Shown here: positions 5,321 through 7,894 of the stretch, one piece after another
Numbering within the stretch: the first letter of the stretch is position 1
Layout of the letters: each line of letters begins with the position of its first letter
NCBI GenBank assembly: GCA_031283915.1
Contig: JAITAY010000012.1
Span: 1 to 7,894 of the forward strand
Direction of reading: 5' to 3'
DNA: 7,894 bases
Origin: Tannerella sp.
GTDB taxonomy: Bacteria > Bacteroidota > Bacteroidia > Bacteroidales > Tannerellaceae
Position numbers and translations under genes: made by a program
Notes under the pieces: model-generated
Seen by the model: only the letters and a program-made list of their open reading frames with translations
Told to the model about the DNA's origin: nothing
The model's database searches: none

Positions 5321-7894
5321 TTATTTCACTTTAATGCCTACAGTCGCTATTTCATGCGGTTTGAGTGCGACCGTCAACCGTCCGTTCCGCAATTCGGGCT
5401 TATCTGCGCCGTCAAGCGGATATTCCATCAGGTTAAGTTTGCGAACGATACCGTCGCCGAGCATCGGCATATTGACGGTTGCTGTCGTTGCTTTTCCTTC
5501 CGTTTCATATAATCTGACAATCAGTTCATCGCCATTCTCCGACTGTTTCATTCCGGAAAGCGCGACATTGACGGGCGCGACGGCAACGAAAGAGGCTTCT
5601 TCCGGTCTCGTCGCATCGCGTCCGCCAAGCGACAGGGAGGGCGGTTCGGCGGCATAAACAGGGACATTGAAGTCTTCGCCTTCAGCCCATATTTCGTTTG
5701 TCGGATTGCCTTTGTGCGGATAGAGTGCGTATCGGATGATGAATTTTCCGAGATTGGGATAAATATCGGGATTGCCCGCCGAGCGCATCAGTGTGAGGCG
5801 AAGGTCGCCGTCTTTGTACGAATGGCCGTATTTAGATGCATTCAGTAACGCTATTCCCGTCGTTCCGTCGCTCAGATCCACCCATTTCTGGGCGGGTACT
5901 TCCTGGCCGTCATTCAATTCGCGGCCATGTTCGGCGCTGCCGTTATGTTCGCCGAAAGAACGTGTTTGAGTTCTGTCTGCCGCATAAAAAGGCGTATGGC
6001 ATATAAAATGCGGACTTTGCAGGGAAAGAGGGAACACGGCGCGAAGCATCGGCGCATCGGTCGAATCGCTGCCTGTTTCGAGCCAGTGCGTTTCCATCTC
6101 ATATTCAATGCGCGGATGCGAACGGTAGACGTATGTCCGGATGATAAACTGCGACCTGCCCCAAGCCTTGACCGCCTCGATGCAGGCGCGTACGGGGCCG
6201 TTTTCAATAATGCGGACGCTTTTCACACCGGTCACAAATTCCTCTTTCCGAATCCTGTTGAGCCACCACGATTTCATCTCCCCGTGTTTGTCTTCGAGAG
6301 AAATCTTCAGCTTGTTCAATTCTTCGCCCGTGCGGACATATTCCTTGCCGGTGCGCTTATCAAGCAGGCTGACGATTCCCCCGGTCTGCATATCGAAGCG
6401 GACGTTGTAGAAGTCGGTCTCGAATGTGCTGCCGTCGAACGGGATAGCGTCGTTGTATTCGCCTGTTTTATTGACGTCCACATAAAACACCCGGTACCCG
6501 CCTGCGGGTAAATCGTCGACAATGAAGCGTACTTTCGATTCCCATAGCGGGGGCGTCTTTTTCGACCAGACGATCTGTGCCGGATATGTTTTCCCGTTGC
6601 CGTCGCGGACAAGCGCCGTTGCAACGTTGCCTTGCCCTTTATCCACAGGACGGATGTTTTTCGCGCCGTAGAAATCTCCCCAGTGATTTTGTTCGACGCT
6701 GACGGGACATTCGTAGGAGTATACCACAGCTTCAACAATTTTCTTATGCGACAGGGGTTGATAGTTGAACGCTACAACAGGCTGTCCGTACCCCGACTGA
6801 TATTTTATCTCATCGGCCAGATTCAGGAATGCCTCCCGGCGCAATGCTTCGGCTTTCCACCGAACGTCCATGTAACGCGCGTGAGCTTCCTTGTTTGCTT
6901 CATAAATCGCCGACCCCGGCAATATGTCATGAAATTCATTGAAAGTAACCGTTCTCCACAATTCGCGAAAGTCGTCGGCAGGATACCTGTCGCCCTGCAG
7001 CCAGCGGAGGCTGTTGAGCATTTCGGCGCTGTAGAGCGTATTTTCGGCGTTGCGGTTCCCTTCTTTTGTATCATGGACGGTCGTATAGCATCCTTCGAAA
7101 ATGAATTGCATTTCTCCGCGATGCGTCGGTCGTCCGTCCATTTCATTTTCCATACGTTTGAAAAAATGTTCCGACGTGGCAAATTTAAATGCCGGTTCTC
7201 CCTTCATCCTGTCCAGTTCTTGCGCTTTATGAATGTCAGCCCGCGAAGGCCCTCCGCCGTGGTCGCCCTCTCCTACGCTCTGAAACAAAAGATGCTTGCC
7301 GGGAGCAAAAACGGCAAATCCGTCTTTCAGCTTGTCGTGTACCGTTCCATTATAATTTTCATCCGTATAACACAGGATTTTCGTCGAATCCGGGCCAATC
7401 CACCAGTAAGACCCCTCAAAAGGACTGCAACGCATGTGATAAAAATAGTTCATGCCCGCCAGTTTGAGCAGTTGCGGCAGTTGGGCGATATGCCCGAAAT
7501 TATCCGGTAGCCAGCCTACGCGCGCGGTACGTCCGAAATGCTGCCCGAAGTAGCGTTGAGCCAGCAGAAAAGAACGGCAAAGCGCCTCTCCCGACGACAG
7601 ATTGGTGTCGCCCTCCGTCCACATGCCGCCGACCGGTTCGAAACGCCCTTCCGCAACATATTTCCTGACCAGTTCAAAAACCTTTGGGTCGGTCAGTTCT
7701 ACAAACCGGTATACGGCAGCCTGACTTTGCAGCATCGTATAGCCGGGAAATTCTTCCATAAAAGCAACAGCCTGACGGAGATTGTCCTGAGCCATTTTCA
7801 TGGTTTCCGACGTTGTCCACAACCAGTTCATGTCCATGTGTGCATGGCCGATGAGGAAAACGGTGTCTTTCTTTGTAATCTTTTGAGCTTTCGC
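5321..7894 (-). CDS. GH38 alpha-mannosidase, 5' end cut by window edge
   Basis: The frame is open to the right edge, giving 857 residues; an internal ATG at 7837 is not the true start because the metal-binding motif begins before it. The edge encodes AKAQKITKKDTVFLIGHAH and continues MDMNWLW, which together give the GH38 HxHxD zinc motif. Numbering from the Met at 7837, other hallmarks are TEGDTNLSSGE (74-84), WLPDNFGH (109-116, nucleophile D112), GEGDHGGGPS (189-198, probably holding the acid/base Asp), GNRNAEN (260-266) and NEFHDILPGS (300-309, zinc ligand H303). Beyond about 320 come the helical and beta-sandwich GH38 C-terminal domains, ending with a LKPHEIATVGI tail common in bacterial members. 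GH38 enzymes hydrolyse alpha-mannosides with retention, using zinc or another divalent metal. AKA|Q just before the fold looks like a signal-peptidase site, so periplasmic export is possible (inference). First gene visible of the operon; its linkage-specificity cannot be read here. Confidence 0.93.
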   Translation of the reverse strand, partial: AKAQKITKKDTVFLIGHAHMDMNWLWTTSETMKMAQDNLRQAVAFMEEFPGYTMLQSQAAVYRFVELTDPKVFELVRKYVAEGRFEPVGGMWTEGDTNLSSGEALCRSFLLAQRYFGQHFGRTARVGWLPDNFGHIAQLPQLLKLAGMNYFYHMRCSPFEGSYWWIGPDSTKILCYTDENYNGTVHDKLKDGFAVFAPGKHLLFQSVGEGDHGGGPSRADIHKAQELDRMKGEPAFKFATSEHFFKRMENEMDGRPTHRGEMQFIFEGCYTTVHDTKEGNRNAENTLYSAEMLNSLRWLQGDRYPADDFRELWRTVTFNEFHDILPGSAIYEANKEAHARYMDVRWKAEALRREAFLNLADEIKYQSGYGQPVVAFNYQPLSHKKIVEAVVYSYECPVSVEQNHWGDFYGAKNIRPVDKGQGNVATALVRDGNGKTYPAQIVWSKKTPPLWESKVRFIVDDLPAGGYRVFYVDVNKTGEYNDAIPFDGSTFETDFYNVRFDMQTGGIVSLLDKRTGKEYVRTGEELNKLKISLEDKHGEMKSWWLNRIRKEEFVTGVKSVRIIENGPVRACIEAVKAWGRSQFIIRTYVYRSHPRIEYEMETHWLETGSDSTDAPMLRAVFPLSLQSPHFICHTPFYAADRTQTRSFGEHNGSAEHGRELNDGQEVPAQKWVDLSDGTTGIALLNASKYGHSYKDGDLRLTLMRSAGNPDIYPNLGKFIIRYALYPHKGNPTNEIWAEGEDFNVPVYAAEPPSLSLGGRDATRPEEASFVAVAPVNVALSGMKQSENGDELIVRLYETEGKATTATVNMPMLGDGIVRKLNLMEYPLDGADKPELRNGRLTVALKPHEIATVGIKVK

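Noticed and set aside
6632..7510. 292-codon open frame on the plus strand
   Set aside because: It is antisense to the GH38 gene, whose motifs span the same interval. No domain or plausible start context is visible, so it is a shadow.

Overview
The window carries one gene strand only. Six protein genes lie head to tail on the minus strand, so transcription runs from right to left. They fill almost all of the sequence, with gaps of 63, 19, 24 and 3 bases and one 11-base overlap, which is the layout of a single operon. The organism is most likely a member of Bacteroidota, probably Bacteroidales. Translation starts are preceded by A/T-rich leaders rather than Shine-Dalgarno sequences, base composition is moderate, and the gene set (GH38 mannosidase, DUF4432 epimerase, FucP-type permease, PfkB kinase) is typical of glycan-degrading gut or environmental Bacteroidales. 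The genus cannot be fixed from this sequence.

In transcription order the genes are: (1) a GH38 alpha-mannosidase whose 5' end is cut by the right edge (5321-7894); (2) a DUF4432 / aldose-1-epimerase-like protein (4118-5257); (3) a FucP-like major facilitator sugar permease (2941-4098); (4) a cupin-fold D-lyxose/D-mannose isomerase (2242-2916); (5) a PfkB-family sugar kinase (1048-2238); (6) a mannitol-1-phosphate 5-dehydrogenase-like polyol dehydrogenase cut by the left edge (1-1058).

The genes make sense as a mannoside-to-central-metabolism route. Alpha-mannose is released by GH38, its anomers are equilibrated by the DUF4432 protein, and the free sugar is imported by the MFS permease. It is then isomerised to fructose by the lyxose/mannose isomerase and phosphorylated by the PfkB kinase to fructose-6-phosphate. 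The dehydrogenase would link fructose-6-phosphate to mannitol-1-phosphate. This isomerase-then-kinase order differs from the usual hexokinase plus phosphomannose isomerase (ManA) route. The substrate is inferred, and the dehydrogenase leaves open that the real substrate is a polyol-linked or rarer sugar.

The most distinctive non-coding element is a perfect 15-bp inverted repeat between genes 1 and 2 (5272-5309). It could form a strong mRNA hairpin that separates mannosidase expression from that of the catabolic genes. No RNA genes, mobile elements, CRISPR arrays, regulator gene or SusC/SusD pair are visible. No stretch over 300 bases lacks a gene. Any promoter for the cluster is presumably beyond the right edge.
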